Of a stretch of DNA of 64,000 nt, positions 35,239 to 45,254 are shown piece by piece. The DNA is from Muscardinus avellanarius. Its lineage: Eukaryota; Chordata; Mammalia; Rodentia; Gliridae. Every line of letters starts with the position of its first letter. Positions within the stretch are counted from its first letter, which is position 1. Position numbers and translations under genes: made by a program. The notes beneath the pieces are model-generated. The model was not told the origin of the DNA, ran no database searches, and was given only the letters and a program-made list of their open reading frames with translations. The stretch covers positions 29,412,966 to 29,476,965 of the forward strand of contig OY726565.1 of the NCBI GenBank assembly GCA_963383645.1. Reading direction: 5' to 3'.

Positions 35239-35483
35239 ATTCCCTTTCTTTTTCTCTTCTCTCTCTCTCTTTTTTTTTGTACTGTAGATTGAACCCAAGG
35301 ACATCCTACCTCCAAACACACCCCAGCCCTTTTTATTTTATTCTGAAACAGTCAACGTTAAATTTCTGAGGGTCTTGCCAAGTTGTTGAGGCCATCCTTG
35401 AACCTGTGGTCTCCCTGTCTCAGCCTCCCAGTACTAAGATTACAGGTGTGTTCTACAGCACCTGGCTTATTCCCTTTCTTTTT
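35239..35483 (-). mobile_element. B1-dID SINE with 15-bp TSD
   Basis: Direct repeats attccctttcttttt at 35,239-35,253 and 35,469-35,483. Inverted dID half (tagattgaacccaaggacat), then the inverted B1 half ending ttctacagcacctggc. Confidence 0.9.
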
Positions 35484-35894
35484 AGTACCTTTATTCTCAT
35501 CCTCTCTTTGTATCTTCCTCTCCCTTGCAAACACACTTAGTTGTCACTGTTCCATATAATTTTTAGAATTCTGTATCTTTTTCAGTTCCTTTCTGTATTT
35601 TTTTCAGTTTCTTCACAAAAGTTCTCAAAAGAATGGTCTATACTTATTGACTCTACATTTTACCTTATTCTTCTTTCTACTTCTGTTTCTAATAACCAGG
35701 GATTTAAACATGTACCTTTCAAGGGCACAATTCAATATCTTTAATAAATATCCAGCGGCATTTTCTCAGGTTTTTCTCCTTTTTTTTTTCTAGCATTTGA
35801 AGCTATTGATACCTCTACACCCACTTTTTCCTTTGACCTTTCTGATGCTATATTATTTTCTCCTAAATAGCTATTTTTGATTTCCCTTTCTTTT

Positions 35895-36240
35895 TTTTAA
35901 ATATATTTTATTGGTGCATTGTAATCATACATCACAATGGAATACAAGACTTGAGAGGATATACAAGCACACATCATCCAATTAGCCCTCATCCAGTCCC
36001 CATCCCATTCCCTCCCCCTCCCTCGATCCCATGCTTCTTTGGTGATTAACTTTGATACATATGTTTATGTACCTCCTGCTTTTTAAAGAGGCTCCATCCT
36101 CCCCTATTCCATACCCTCTGATTGGTCACCTTAATTGCTTCACTATAGGGCCCTTTCTATAGCTCTACCACTTCCTGTTGCCCCTTTCCTCCTAGTTATT
36201 GCTGATTAGGGGAAGCATCTTGTTTTAGTTTTTTGCGATA
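35895..36240 (-). mobile_element. L1-derived 3' end of composite element
   Basis: On the minus strand, agatgcttcccctaatcagc and ctaggaggaaaggggcaaca correspond to 14,232-14,280 of the full L1. Then agggctaattggatgatgtg and atgattacaatgcaccaata match 14,461-14,540. This is essentially the L1 3' UTR plus the last bases of ORF2, ending in the A-rich tail. Confidence 0.85.
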
Positions 36241-36339
36241 TTTCTCTGTGCATGCCTCATTGCAAATACCGATCCCACTCTTGACGGCCCCAGTTGTAGC
36301 CTGGATACCCAGTGGACTGATCCAGACCTCGCTGGCTCA

Positions 36340-38150
36340 AGCAGCGGCCTTGCCTCATGGGAGGCCCCGATTCTGGTCTCGCTGGCCCCGACACTGGCCT
36401 AACCCCTCAGCTGGCTCCGATCCTGGGCTCGGAGGCCCCAGCTCGCAGGCAGGCTCCGATGCTGATGGCCCCGGCATTGGCCTAACCCCTCGGCACACTC
36501 CAATCCAGGCCTCAGAGGCCTCAGTAGCGGCCTTGCTTCACATAAGGCTCCGATGCTGGCCGCTGGCCCCGGCACTGGCCTAACCCTCTGGCAGGCTCCT
36601 ATCCCGGCCTCCGAGACGCCGGCACCGGCCTTGCCTCATGACAGGCTCCGATCCCAGCCTCGCTGGCCCTGGAACCGGCCTAACCCCTCGGCAGGCTCCG
36701 ATCCTGGCCTTGTAGGCCTCAATAGCGGCCTTGCCTCATGGAAGGCTCTGATGCCAGCCGCTGGCCCAGGCACTGGCCTAACCCCTCAGCAGGCTCTGAT
36801 CCCAGCCTTGGAGGCCCCAGCACTGGCCTTGCCTCACGGCAGGCTCCAATCCCGGCCATGCTGGCCCTGGCACCGGCCTGACCCCTTGGCAGGCTCTGAT
36901 CCCGGCCTCGGAGGCCTCAATAGCGGCCTTGCCTCACGGAAGGCTCCGATGCCGGCTGCTGGCCCCAGCATCGGCCTAACCCCTCGGCAGGCTCTGATCC
37001 CAGCCTTGGAGGCCTCAATAACGGCCTTGCATCACGGCAGGCTCCGATGCCGGCCTCACTAGCACCAGCACCGGCCTGACCCCTCAGCAGGCTCCGATCC
37101 CGGCCTCGGAGGCCCCAGCACTGGCCTTGCCACATGGCAGGCTCCGATCCCAGCCATGCTGGCCCTGGCACTGGCCTGACCCCTTGGCAGGCTCCGATCC
37201 CAGCCTTGGAGGCCTCAATAGCGGCCTTGCCTCATGGAATGCTCTGATGCCAGCCGCTGGCCCAGGCACTGGCCTAACCCCTCAGCAGGCTCTGATCCCA
37301 GCCTCGGAGGCCCAGCACCGGCCTTGCCTCATGGCAGGCTCCGATCCCGGCCATGCTGGCCCTGGCACCGGCCTGACCCCTTGGCAGGCTGTGATCCCGG
37401 CCTCGGAGGCCTCAATAACGGCCTTGCATCACGGCAGGCTCCAATGCCGGCCTCGCTAGCACCAGCACCAGCCTGACCCCTCAGCAGGCTCCGATCCCGG
37501 CCTCGGAGGCCCCAGCACTGGCCTTGCCACACGGCAGGCTCCGATCCCGGCCATGCTGGCCCTGGCACTGGCCTGACCCCTTGACAGGCTCCAATCCCGG
37601 CCTCGGAGGCCTCAATAGTGGCCTAGCCTCATGGAAGGCTCTGATGCTGGCTGTTGGCCCGGGCACCAGCTTAACCCCTTGGCAGGCTCCAATTCCAGCC
37701 TCACTGGCCCCAGCACCGGCCTAACCCCTCGGCAGGCTCCAATACCAGCCTTGGAGGCCCCAGTAGCGGCCTTGCCTCACGGCAGGCCCCAATGTCGGCC
37801 ATTGGCCCCAGCACCGGCCTAACCCCTCAGTAGGCTCCGTTCCTGGCCTCGGAGGCCCCAGTACTGGCCTTGCCTCACGGCAGGCTCCAATCCCAGCCTT
37901 ATTGGCCCCGGCACCGGCCTAACCCCTCAGCAGGCTCTGATCCCGGCCTCAAAGGCCCCAGCACCGGCCTTGCCTCATGGCATGATCTGATCCCGGCTTC
38001 ACTGTCCCCAGCACTGGCCTAACTACTCTACAGGCTCCGATCCTGGCCTCGGAGGCTCCAGCACCGGCCTTGCCTCATGACAGGCTCCAATCCCAGCTTT
38101 GCTGTGTCCGTCGCTGGCTTCACCCCTCGGCAGGCTCTAATCCAAGCACC
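36340..38150 (-). repeat. GC-rich VNTR with higher-order structure
   Basis: About 35 subunits of roughly 50 bp with a shared core ggcaggctcc-gat-ccggcc. Types differ in the middle (tcggaggccccag, tcgctggccccag, atgctggccctgg, or a shorter gctggcccag). Specific variant strings recur about 397 bp apart: cctcaataacggccttgcat starts at 37,013 and again at 37,410. This shows higher-order units of about eight subunits. Long open frames here are repeat artefacts. Confidence 0.9.
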
Positions 38151-38723
38151 CTCTTTGCCCAACCATTTGTCCCACATTCTCGAGGGTGCATGGTGGTAGC
38201 ATTCTGCCTCTGGGGTCATTACTTCAAAGGTTCCAGGTGTAATGCATCAGATCTCTGCCTCCCCTGAGTACTGGCCACTGCCATTGCCACTGTCTCCACC
38301 ATTTCAAATCTTTCCCAAGCTCTTTTTCCACTCTGAATGTTGTCCAGTGTTCCTAAGCATGCGCAATGGTAGCATTTGACCTTTGGTGGAATTTCTCCAA
38401 AAAAAATAAAATCAAATCAAATAAAATAAAGTTGGTAGGCTCTGATTTCTGCTCCTCCTGAATAAAAGTCTCCACCGCCAACGCGGAGACCACTTTCAGC
38501 ACTGCCTTTCTCCTTGGTCTCTGCTAAAGTCTCTCTCCTTACAGGTGATGTCCAAGATTCTTAACAATGTAGAGCAGAAGCAGTCCTCCTTAGCGGGGAA
38601 TTTTTCCAATAATTCCAGTTCATTTGGATAAGTTTTGTCTGCATCTCCAGTATCCTGGCATCCACCAATACCTCCTTGAACCCTCTCCGATATTTTCCTT
38701 TTTTCTTTTTCTTTTCCTTTTTT
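38150..38723 (-). mobile_element. Unidentified 5' region of composite element
   Basis: Sequence between VNTR and 5' modules with no identified source. It includes an A-rich tract at 38,398-38,430 (T-rich in element orientation) and a plus-strand pyrimidine tract at 38,695-38,723. It is part of the insertion because it lies inside the TSDs. By analogy with SVA it could derive from another transposon or a host transcript, but I cannot assign it. Confidence 0.6.
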
Positions 38724-38882
38724 ACAGGGTCCTTCCGGGTGGAAAGGGGATCACTTAGGGGTGTCCTGCCAGCGCCTGCCCACCCACCCAGGGTCGGGGC
38801 CAGAGGCCCGGACCACAGGGTCCTTCCGGGTAGAGAGGGGGTCGCCGAAGAGTTTCCCACCAGTGCCTGCCCACCCGCCCAG
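38724..38882 (-). promoter_or_regulatory. Duplicated 67-bp GC-rich 5' module
   Basis: Two related 67-bp units: 38,724-38,790 and 38,815-38,881, each opening acagggtccttccgggt and closing gcctgcccaccc-ccca on the plus strand. A 24-bp GC-rich spacer separates them. Position at the 5' terminus suggests a promoter-like role, as in monomer-type L1 promoters. That role is inference only. Confidence 0.55.
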
Positions 38883-38899
38883 TGATTTCCCTTCCTTTT

Positions 38900-39324
38900 G
38901 TCAACTTTTTGAGCTTGTTTCATTCTTTTCTCTTATTTTATCTTCATGTTTCCATTTTTAATGATCATATCATTTTTCTGCATTTCTATACTTATAGGAA
39001 AGAAAAATCCTCTTAAACCAAATTTTCTCATGTTTCCACCCTACTTCTGACAGCTTATACTTTCAAAATTCTTTGAAATTTGTGTCTGTATTTTCTTCAC
39101 TGTTTGACAACTTACTCCCTTGTCTGTAATTTTCACCTCTCTGTCTTCTACAGCTCGAAGTCCTCTCCCTTTGTTGGACTCCGTGACCTGCCCTATATTG
39201 GTTTTGCTATTCTCTTTTGTTGTCTGCTTTTGTGTCCACTGTGTTCCAGTTTCTTCTCCCAACTCCTAAAAGTAGATATTTTCTAAAGTTATATCATTAT
39301 CTTATTGCTCTACAGTCTTGTAAT
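38900..39324. other. Spacer, nothing recognised
   Basis: AT-rich DNA between the composite element and the LTR. Two overlapping open frames of about 70 codons on opposite strands show no features. Confidence 0.45.
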
Positions 39325-40069
39325 GGTAGCATTACAGGAGGCAAGACAATTCCGTGAAGGAGTCCCAGTGGGGGACAAGAGGACTCCACTCAGGAGTGGT
39401 GGGACCCTTGGCTCACATGCTGAAAAATAATTTTAACACGAACCAGTCAGAGACAGAGATGGAGGTTTATTTAGGAAACTGAGAAATATACCTTTAAAGG
39501 AGAGTGCAGTCCACCTCAAAGGTGAGAGAGGCACTTGTGGGTGCAGGGGTCTTCTTTTATAGGGGATTTCATGAGGGGTGGGCAGGAGGAAGTATGAGGA
39601 GATGACTCATCTGTTAGTCACAAGGTGACTTGGGCATCCTGTCATTTCCCAGGTCCTGACAGGCCATGTTGTTGAACAGTTCGAGGACAGCCAGTGGTGC
39701 CCCGGAGACTACTGCTCTTCCATGTGGGCTACTTGCAGGCAGGATGGCTAGCTGTGCCCAGGGAGATTGGTCTCTTGAGTAGTGCCCTCCATTGCCTGAT
39801 CAACGGCTATTCCTCTGGCTTACCTATCTCCAGATTGGATAACTAGCAGGTCAATGTACTTTATAAGTGAGTGAATTTCTAGCATAGTGCCTGGCCACCT
39901 TTCTGGATCTTTTGTGTGGTCTTTGTTGTCCGACCAATAGACACTTCTTTGAGGAAAGTCAACAGTGTTCAGGCTAATTATTAAAGACTTGTACGTTTCT
40001 TAGAATTTTGGAACTAACAGGTCAGGATGAGGAGTGAGAATATTGCTGACTTTTGCCCCAGGCTTCCAT
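39325..40069 (-). mobile_element. Solo LTR of an ERV-like element
   Basis: Minus-strand LTR architecture: begins near tggaagcctggggcaaaag (40,069), with a TATA box tataaaagaag at plus 39,551-39,561. The polyadenylation signal AATAAA is at plus 39,466-39,471, about 85 bp downstream. A U5-like segment ends near 39,325. No gag, pol or env remains are next to it. Family not identified, boundaries approximate, and no TSD could be fixed. Confidence 0.6.
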
Positions 40070-40117
40070 ACCATATACATGTTTTCCATAATATACATGT
40101 ATGTATGATTTTATGGT

Positions 40118-40285
40118 ACTAGGGATTGAACCCAGGGTTTGCTACCTCTGAGCTACACCACCAGACTTACTTTATTTTTGTTTTGAAACAAGGCTTTGTT
40201 TAGTTACTGAGGTTGGCCTTGAACCTGGAATCCTTCTGTCTCAGCTTCAAAAGAACTGGGAATACAGGTGTGCACACCCAGCTAC
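40118..40285 (-). mobile_element. B1-dID SINE
   Basis: Inverted dID half (tggtactagggattgaaccc, cctctgagctacaccaccag), then the inverted B1 half (ttggccttgaacctggaatc) to gtgtgcacacccagc. Confidence 0.9.
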
Positions 40286-41726
40286 AGGCTTCTATATTAA
40301 AATTACATTTTCCTTTACAACTCACTTTCCTTTTTCTCTGAACTCCTCTTTCCTGTTTCAGCAGTCTCAATATGCCTTCAGTTGTGACTCATGAATGACT
40401 ACTCACTTGCCATTTCCAGCTCTTTCTAAAATTCTTTATCACAGTTGTCAGAAGGACCCAGTTTCACTGCTAGGAAATGGGCTAAGTTTGGAGCTGTCAA
40501 TTGGTGCCAGCTGTGTGAGGCAGAAAGTGCTGCCAGTTGTCTCAAATCCCTTGAGGAGAGTTGAGTATAGCTGGGATCACCACAAGTCAATATTAAGGGC
40601 ATGAGTGAGATGAACTCTTCACTAGAGTTAGTGAAGAATGAAGAGTTGGAGTCAGGTAGAAACAAACCAAACAACAATAACAGCAAAAATAGAAAAAGAA
40701 AAAGGATTGAATGGGAATATAAAATGAGCAATAAACAGTGACAACTAGATTTATGATGTCAAATATGTGGGCCTACTAGAAGGCCCCTAAGTGGAGCAAA
40801 GGGATATGGGGAAGCAGTGGACATCCAGGATCACTCTTGCACATGCATTCAGGAGCCTGTGCTTTATCTCAGCACCAGATGGCATGTGATGGTGTTGGAT
40901 TCCCCTCCAGGTGCTGATCTCTTGAGATCCCATCTGGTCTAACACTTTCTCTCATCCCTCATGTCTGCCTGGTTTACTTTCCCATGTAGATCACTCTGAG
41001 TAGATTTTTGTAAGAGGAAGGGGTCTACTTTCACTTTCTACATGTTGACATACAATTTCCTGAGAGCCATTTATTGAGTATTGTTCTTTCTCCAATCTGA
41101 GATCTTAATATCTTAGTAGAAATTCATCTGGTGTAATTTTTTTCATAGTACCCCTCTATAATGCTCAACTTCTCTATGCCTATAAGAACTGGATTCAAGC
41201 TCTCTTCTTGCTTTAAGCATTTTCCCACCATTCTAGCCCATCACAACACAAATTTTCATACTCATTGTAACTTTTCTCCATTTACCTGTTTTCTATTACT
41301 TCCCATTTTTAATGAATACCCTGTCATTGTGTCCAGAAATCACTGGGACATTAATAGTTTTAACTTTTATTTTACCCATAGAGCCAGACATTTGAGAGTT
41401 AATGATACATTAATCATTCTCCACTAAAAATTTTTACCTTGTATCTGTGTTGTGGTGTGAGTCACCACAAACTAGTGAAGGACAGCAAACCAACAAGGCA
41501 TCTCAGTTTGGGTCCCTGGTGCTCTGTTATCCCAGAAGTTTTCCCTTCAGAGAATGTACCTGTTACAGGTCTCAGACTTATTGTATCAATCTCGTGGTTA
41601 CCACCAATTTCCCAACCACCATTCTGAAATGTTAATTAATGGTTGGCTTTGATTGATGAAAGAATCCATATATAGATAGTACTTGGGTAAATCAAATGAA
41701 GTTTAATTAAAATAAAATAAGGAAGC
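40286..41726. other. Spacer, nothing recognised
   Basis: Open frames of 62-101 codons occur on both strands (40,395-40,731 and 41,161-41,635), but they overlap each other and lack recognisable domains. No gene is called. Confidence 0.4.
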
Positions 41727-41925
41727 TCAGCATGGTGGTGCACGCTTGTAATCCCAGTTCTTGGGAAGCTGAGATAAGAGGAGTAAGGGTTTGTGGTTAG
41801 TTCCAGGAACTTAGTGAGGCCCTCTGCAATTAGTAAGATTCTGTTTCAAAATAAAAAATAATAAATAGGCCTGGAGGTGTAGCTCAGAGTTATAATGCCT
41901 TTGTGTTCAATTCCCAGAACAATGA
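41727..41925 (+). mobile_element. B1-dID SINE
   Basis: B1 head gctcagcatggtggtgcacg, then the aacttagtgaggccctctgc motif, then the dID half (gaggtgtagctcagagttat). The tail is AAATAAAATAAA-type. Confidence 0.9.
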
Positions 41926-42412
41926 AATAAAGTAAAATAAAATAAATAAGAAATCAGCTAAATCAGAACATACAATAGAGAAAATGCAATATCTTTAATG
42001 ACAGGTGGAGATGTAAGCTCATGGAACCTTCACATGGGACTTGCTCTTGGATGCACAGTTGTATGTGCTAAGAATAATTGCATGAGGGTCACAGCAGATC
42101 TCATAAATTTCAGAGTTGCATAATAGAGTAGGATTGCAAAGGTTCAGAGCACTGCACACTCAGTACACTTAGCTCTGAACATCTTCTTTATCATTCTAAC
42201 CTCCCAAGTTAGTCCAGCTTGGGCCAAACACATTCCTAAGTTAATTCCCGTGGAGTTGTAGCAAGAATCTTTTATCCAGATGCCTTTGGGAAAATGGAAT
42301 TTGGCAGGCACTTTTCTAATTGCCATCAACATCATTCTATGTAAGATTTAAGTCTTGTAGCAATTTCTGGTTGCACATTTCCCTTTGTCTCTCACGTTTT
42401 GTTACCTAACAA
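41926..42412. other. Spacer, nothing recognised
   Basis: About 490 bp of unique-looking DNA. A 63-codon minus-strand open frame has no features. Confidence 0.45.
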
Positions 42413-42423
42413 TTCTATCTATC

Positions 42424-42470
<47 letters not shown>

Positions 42471-42486
42471 ATCTATCATCTATCTG
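42413..42486. repeat. (CTAT)n microsatellite
   Basis: About 17 CTAT/ATCT units with a few interruptions, on the tail side of the adjacent minus-strand SINE. Confidence 0.95.
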
Positions 42487-42664
42487 TACTGGGGGTAAAA
42501 TCCAGGGAGTCCTACCTCTGAGCTACACTTCCAGCCTTATTTTATTAATCTGAAATAGGGTCTTGTTAAGTTGTTGAGTGCCTTGCTGAGTTGCTGAGGC
42601 TGGCCTTGAACCTCTCAGCCTCCCAAGTAGTAGGTGTATAGGCATGCATCACCATGCTCAGCAC
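42487..42664 (-). mobile_element. B1-dID SINE
   Basis: Inverted dID half (gtactgggggtaaaatccag, ctctgagctacacttccagc). The middle has doubled ttgttgag/ttgctgag motifs. The inverted B1 half ends at caccatgctcagc. Confidence 0.9.
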
Positions 42665-42879
42665 CATTTATTTTTTATAAGTTCAATATGGTAAATTCTC
42701 TAATATTTTTACATATTTTATATTTCTACTTCCTAAATTCACCATGTACACTTAAAAATGTAATTTCATTAAGCATTGCCATGCATTTACTGAGTTTTAG
42801 GCGCTCTAGTTGATTCTAGAAATGCAAATAGACTACTAGGTTTCACACTGGAAGAATCCAGCAGGCTAGCCCATATAGA

Positions 42880-43265
42880 GAAGCCATGAAGGTTCACATC
42901 TCAGCTCTCCTCTCAAGAGAGAACCTATGCTCCTTACAGTCCTTTGAGGATGCCCACGCAGCTCCTAGCCAGCGACTGAGCACAATAGTTGCGCCAGGCT
43001 TCAACATTTTTACCCAAAGCAAGTCTGCTCCACAGGTCTTCTTTGCACTAAACTCCCCAAGACATTCTTAGTGCAGCCCTGCGGCTGGAAGCTCACCCCA
43101 GCCAATCTTCATTCTCCTTCTTCCCACTGACTCACATTGTGGCGTAAAGTTTTCCCTGCCTACTTTTGTTCTTTCTTTCCTTGTGCTTCATGAACTTTAC
43201 CCCCAATAAACTTTTGTACTCTACCTTGGCATCTGTTTGTCAGACTATCAGAACTGACATCACAT
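42880..43265 (+). mobile_element. Possible LTR-like element
   Basis: GC-moderate block ending in a polyadenylation signal (ccccaataaacttttgtact, AATAAA at 43,205-43,210). A U5-like tail follows (cttggcatctgtttgtcaga). This resembles LTR 3' halves, but no TATA box or terminal inverted repeat was confirmed. It could also be an mRNA-like retrocopy. Confidence 0.35.
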
Positions 43266-43984
43266 GCATGCACCAAATAATTATTTTAAAATGTGGTAAC
43301 AGTTACAATTAGGAATATGTGCAAACCCTTAGGAGAAATGTATTTTGCCTTCCACAGGGAGGCCTGGATAATTTTTTCCTTATGTTTTCTACTTTACCAT
43401 GCATAAGCGATGCCTTTATTATAGAACATGTCCAATTATATTATAATTGCTTTATTGTGTGTCATTCCATTGGACTGAACTCTTTAAGAGACAATGACAT
43501 TTCATCTTTACAAACTGAACTCATTTGTGATGATCATGGTGCTAAAAATGCTTGTTGAGGAATAGGTGAAACTTTGTAGAAAACATCACAGAGAGGAGTC
43601 AGTGATCTGGGATTTGTAGAATGAGCAGGTATTTTCTAGGTGAGCAAGGAGGGGATCATCATCTACAATCATGTGCGAAGCACAGATATGCCAACATGTA
43701 TTCAGGAAGGGGCAAGTCACTTGGATAGACTCGATCTTACTGTACTTGGGTATGTTGAGGAAAGGTGATAAAAATGGTGATAAAAATGTCACTTAACTCG
43801 GGTGTACTCATTGAGTCACCCCTCCGTGCCAGTCTGGGATGGAGCTGTTCCTATTCTCTGTATTCTTTTAATCTTTTAATCTTATATCTTTTAATAAACT
43901 TCTTTAAATCTTCAAAAAAATGTAACTTAACTCTGCACAACAGAGGATCTTGCTGAATGTTTGTATTTAAAACCATATATTTCA
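43266..43984. other. Spacer, nothing recognised
   Basis: AT-rich DNA. Short open frames of 63-79 codons have no recognisable features. The TTTTAATCTTTTAATCTTATATC run at 43,867-43,890 is a small imperfect tandem repeat. Confidence 0.4.
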
Positions 43985-44184
43985 GCTGGGCGTGATGGTG
44001 CACACTTGTAATCCCAACATTTGGGAGGCTGAGGCAGGAGCGTTGTGGTTCATGGACAGCCTCAGCAACTACTTAGTAAGGCCCTTTGCAACTGTGTGAG
44101 ACCCTGTTTCAAGCTAAAAAATAAAAATAGGGCTGAGGGTGTAGCTTGGAGGTAGAATGCCCCTGGGTTCCATCCCCAGTACCA
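43985..44184 (+). mobile_element. B1-dID SINE
   Basis: B1 head agctgggcgtgatggtgcac, middle with caactacttagtaaggccct and caactgtgtgagaccctg, then the dID half (agggtgtagcttggaggtag). Tail runs into (AATA)n at 44,184-44,216. Confidence 0.95.
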
Positions 44185-44228
44185 ATAAATAAATAAATAA
44201 TAAATAAATAAATAAAGAGTAAAATGTA

Positions 44229-44283
44229 GGGCTGGGGCTGTAGCTCAGAGGTAGAATTCCCCTGAGTTCCATCCCCAGTACCA

Positions 44284-44325
<42 letters not shown>
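44229..44325 (+). mobile_element. Stand-alone dID monomer with (AAAAC)n tail
   Basis: ggctggggctgtagctcaga through ttccatccccagtacc (44,229-44,282) is the tRNA/ID-derived half alone, without a B1 half. An (AAAAC)n tail follows to about 44,325. It lies directly after a complete B1-dID, making a B1-dID-dID array. Confidence 0.85.
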
Positions 44326-44326
<1 letters not shown>

Positions 44327-44370
44327 CAACAAACCAACATATATTTCACTTCTCAAAGTATTACTTGATG

Positions 44371-44372
<2 letters not shown>

Positions 44373-44419
<47 letters not shown>
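44373..44419. repeat. (GT)n microsatellite
   Basis: About 23 perfect GT units. Confidence 0.95.
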
Positions 44420-44420
<1 letters not shown>

Positions 44421-44624
44421 TACGATGAGGTAAGGTGACTGGAACAGAAAGGTACTGGTTCTATGTCATTCTGCATTGAAAATAGATAAAAATAATGGTA
44501 GAAAAATTTTTGCAACCATGCATGTTTTAATTTTCCATAAAGAGACCAAGAGAAAAATCAGTGTCTGTTTACTTATGATACTATAGCAATGCAAATACAG
44601 TCTGCAGTCTCACAACCTCAGAGC

Positions 44625-44784
44625 TATTTTTGACTATTCTCCTTTGGCACATGAATCCTATTATACACCAAATACTTCTGGGTTTTCCTCTGGAATAATT
44701 TAGGAGTCACTCCTTTCTTTTTGTATCCGCAGCATCACTCCTATGCAGGCTCTACAGCCTTCTGACTAAGTCTCTATGTTGAGA
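44625..44784 (+). mobile_element. Possible L2-like fragment
   Basis: The order gctatttttgactattctcc, ttaggagtcactcctttctt, gcagcatcactcctatgcag resembles the coding part of old LINEs of L2 type. Weak. Confidence 0.35.
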
Positions 44785-45254
44785 GTGTGCAGCCTTGGGG
44801 CAGAAGCCAATCTGGACTGGTGGCATGTGGCACTGAATGTTGGTGGAGTTAGTTGGCCTGGAGGAGGCTGGCAGGTGCTCTGAACCTGGGCCTGGCCTCA
44901 CGCTGGCTTCCCAGCCTCAGCCACAGCGTGCGCCCAGGAGAGTCCAGGCCAGGTAAAGCCCGCAGACCCAGCTCTCCTCCTCTTTGCAGGGTCTGTGAGG
45001 TATTGTGTGAGTCACGGGCCTGATGGACGATGGTGTTGCCAGGCTGGTTATTGCTCAGCTTCTGTTTCGGCAATCTAAGAGTAGGGAGGAACCCATCCGT
45101 GCATGATGACCTCGGGCCTGGCCATCGACGTTTACAAAGCAATATATTCTGGATCCCATTTGCCTGTGGTTCCAGCCAGGCTTCCAGCAGGGCCTGCCTG
45201 TCTGTCCCAGTCCCGCATGCGCCATTCAACAACCATGGCAGGATCCACCAGCCT
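44785..45254. other. GC-rich block of unknown origin
   Basis: About 470 bp, clearly richer in G+C than its surroundings, with no SINE, L1 or LTR signature. It ends at a partial SINE on the right. Overlapping open frames (183 codons minus; 82-85 codons plus) read across it and into the SINE, so they do not define a gene. It could be a processed pseudogene, a transduced segment or a regulatory element. Confidence 0.4.

Larger units (their letters stand above)
35878..38899 (-). mobile_element. SVA-like VNTR/L1-3'UTR composite, apparently full length
   Basis: Bracketed by a 17-bp TSD with one mismatch (tgatttcccttt/cctttt) at 35,878-35,894 and 38,883-38,899. The insert is 35,895-38,882. In minus orientation it has: two 67-bp GC-rich 5' modules (38,724-38,882), an unidentified region (about 38,150-38,723), a GC-rich VNTR (about 36,340-38,150), an L1-like 3' UTR (35,900-36,240) and an A-rich tail. 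It shares its VNTR and 3' part with 14,858-15,862. No open frame of its own can be supported, so it is presumably non-autonomous and moved by L1 enzymes. Confidence 0.9.

Noticed and set aside
36233..37822. Several 60-169 codon open frames on both strands with repeated PSAGSDPGLGG-like peptides
   Set aside because: They are products of the GC-rich VNTR read in different frames. Subunit length of about 50 bp is not a multiple of three, and frames occur on both strands.
36340..38150. CRISPR-like array of regular repeats
   Set aside because: The units are contiguous diverged repeats without unique spacers, in a mammalian retroposon context.
36340..38882. CpG island promoter of a host gene
   Set aside because: The GC-rich region is inside a TSD-bracketed retroposon. 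No adjacent exon or transcript structure is visible.
43985..44184. 7SL RNA gene
   Set aside because: Only the short B1-type part is present, joined to a dID half and an A-rich tail, so it is a SINE.
44229..44282. tRNA gene
   Set aside because: A/B-box-like sequence belongs to the ID-derived half of a SINE. It is too short and cannot form a full cloverleaf.
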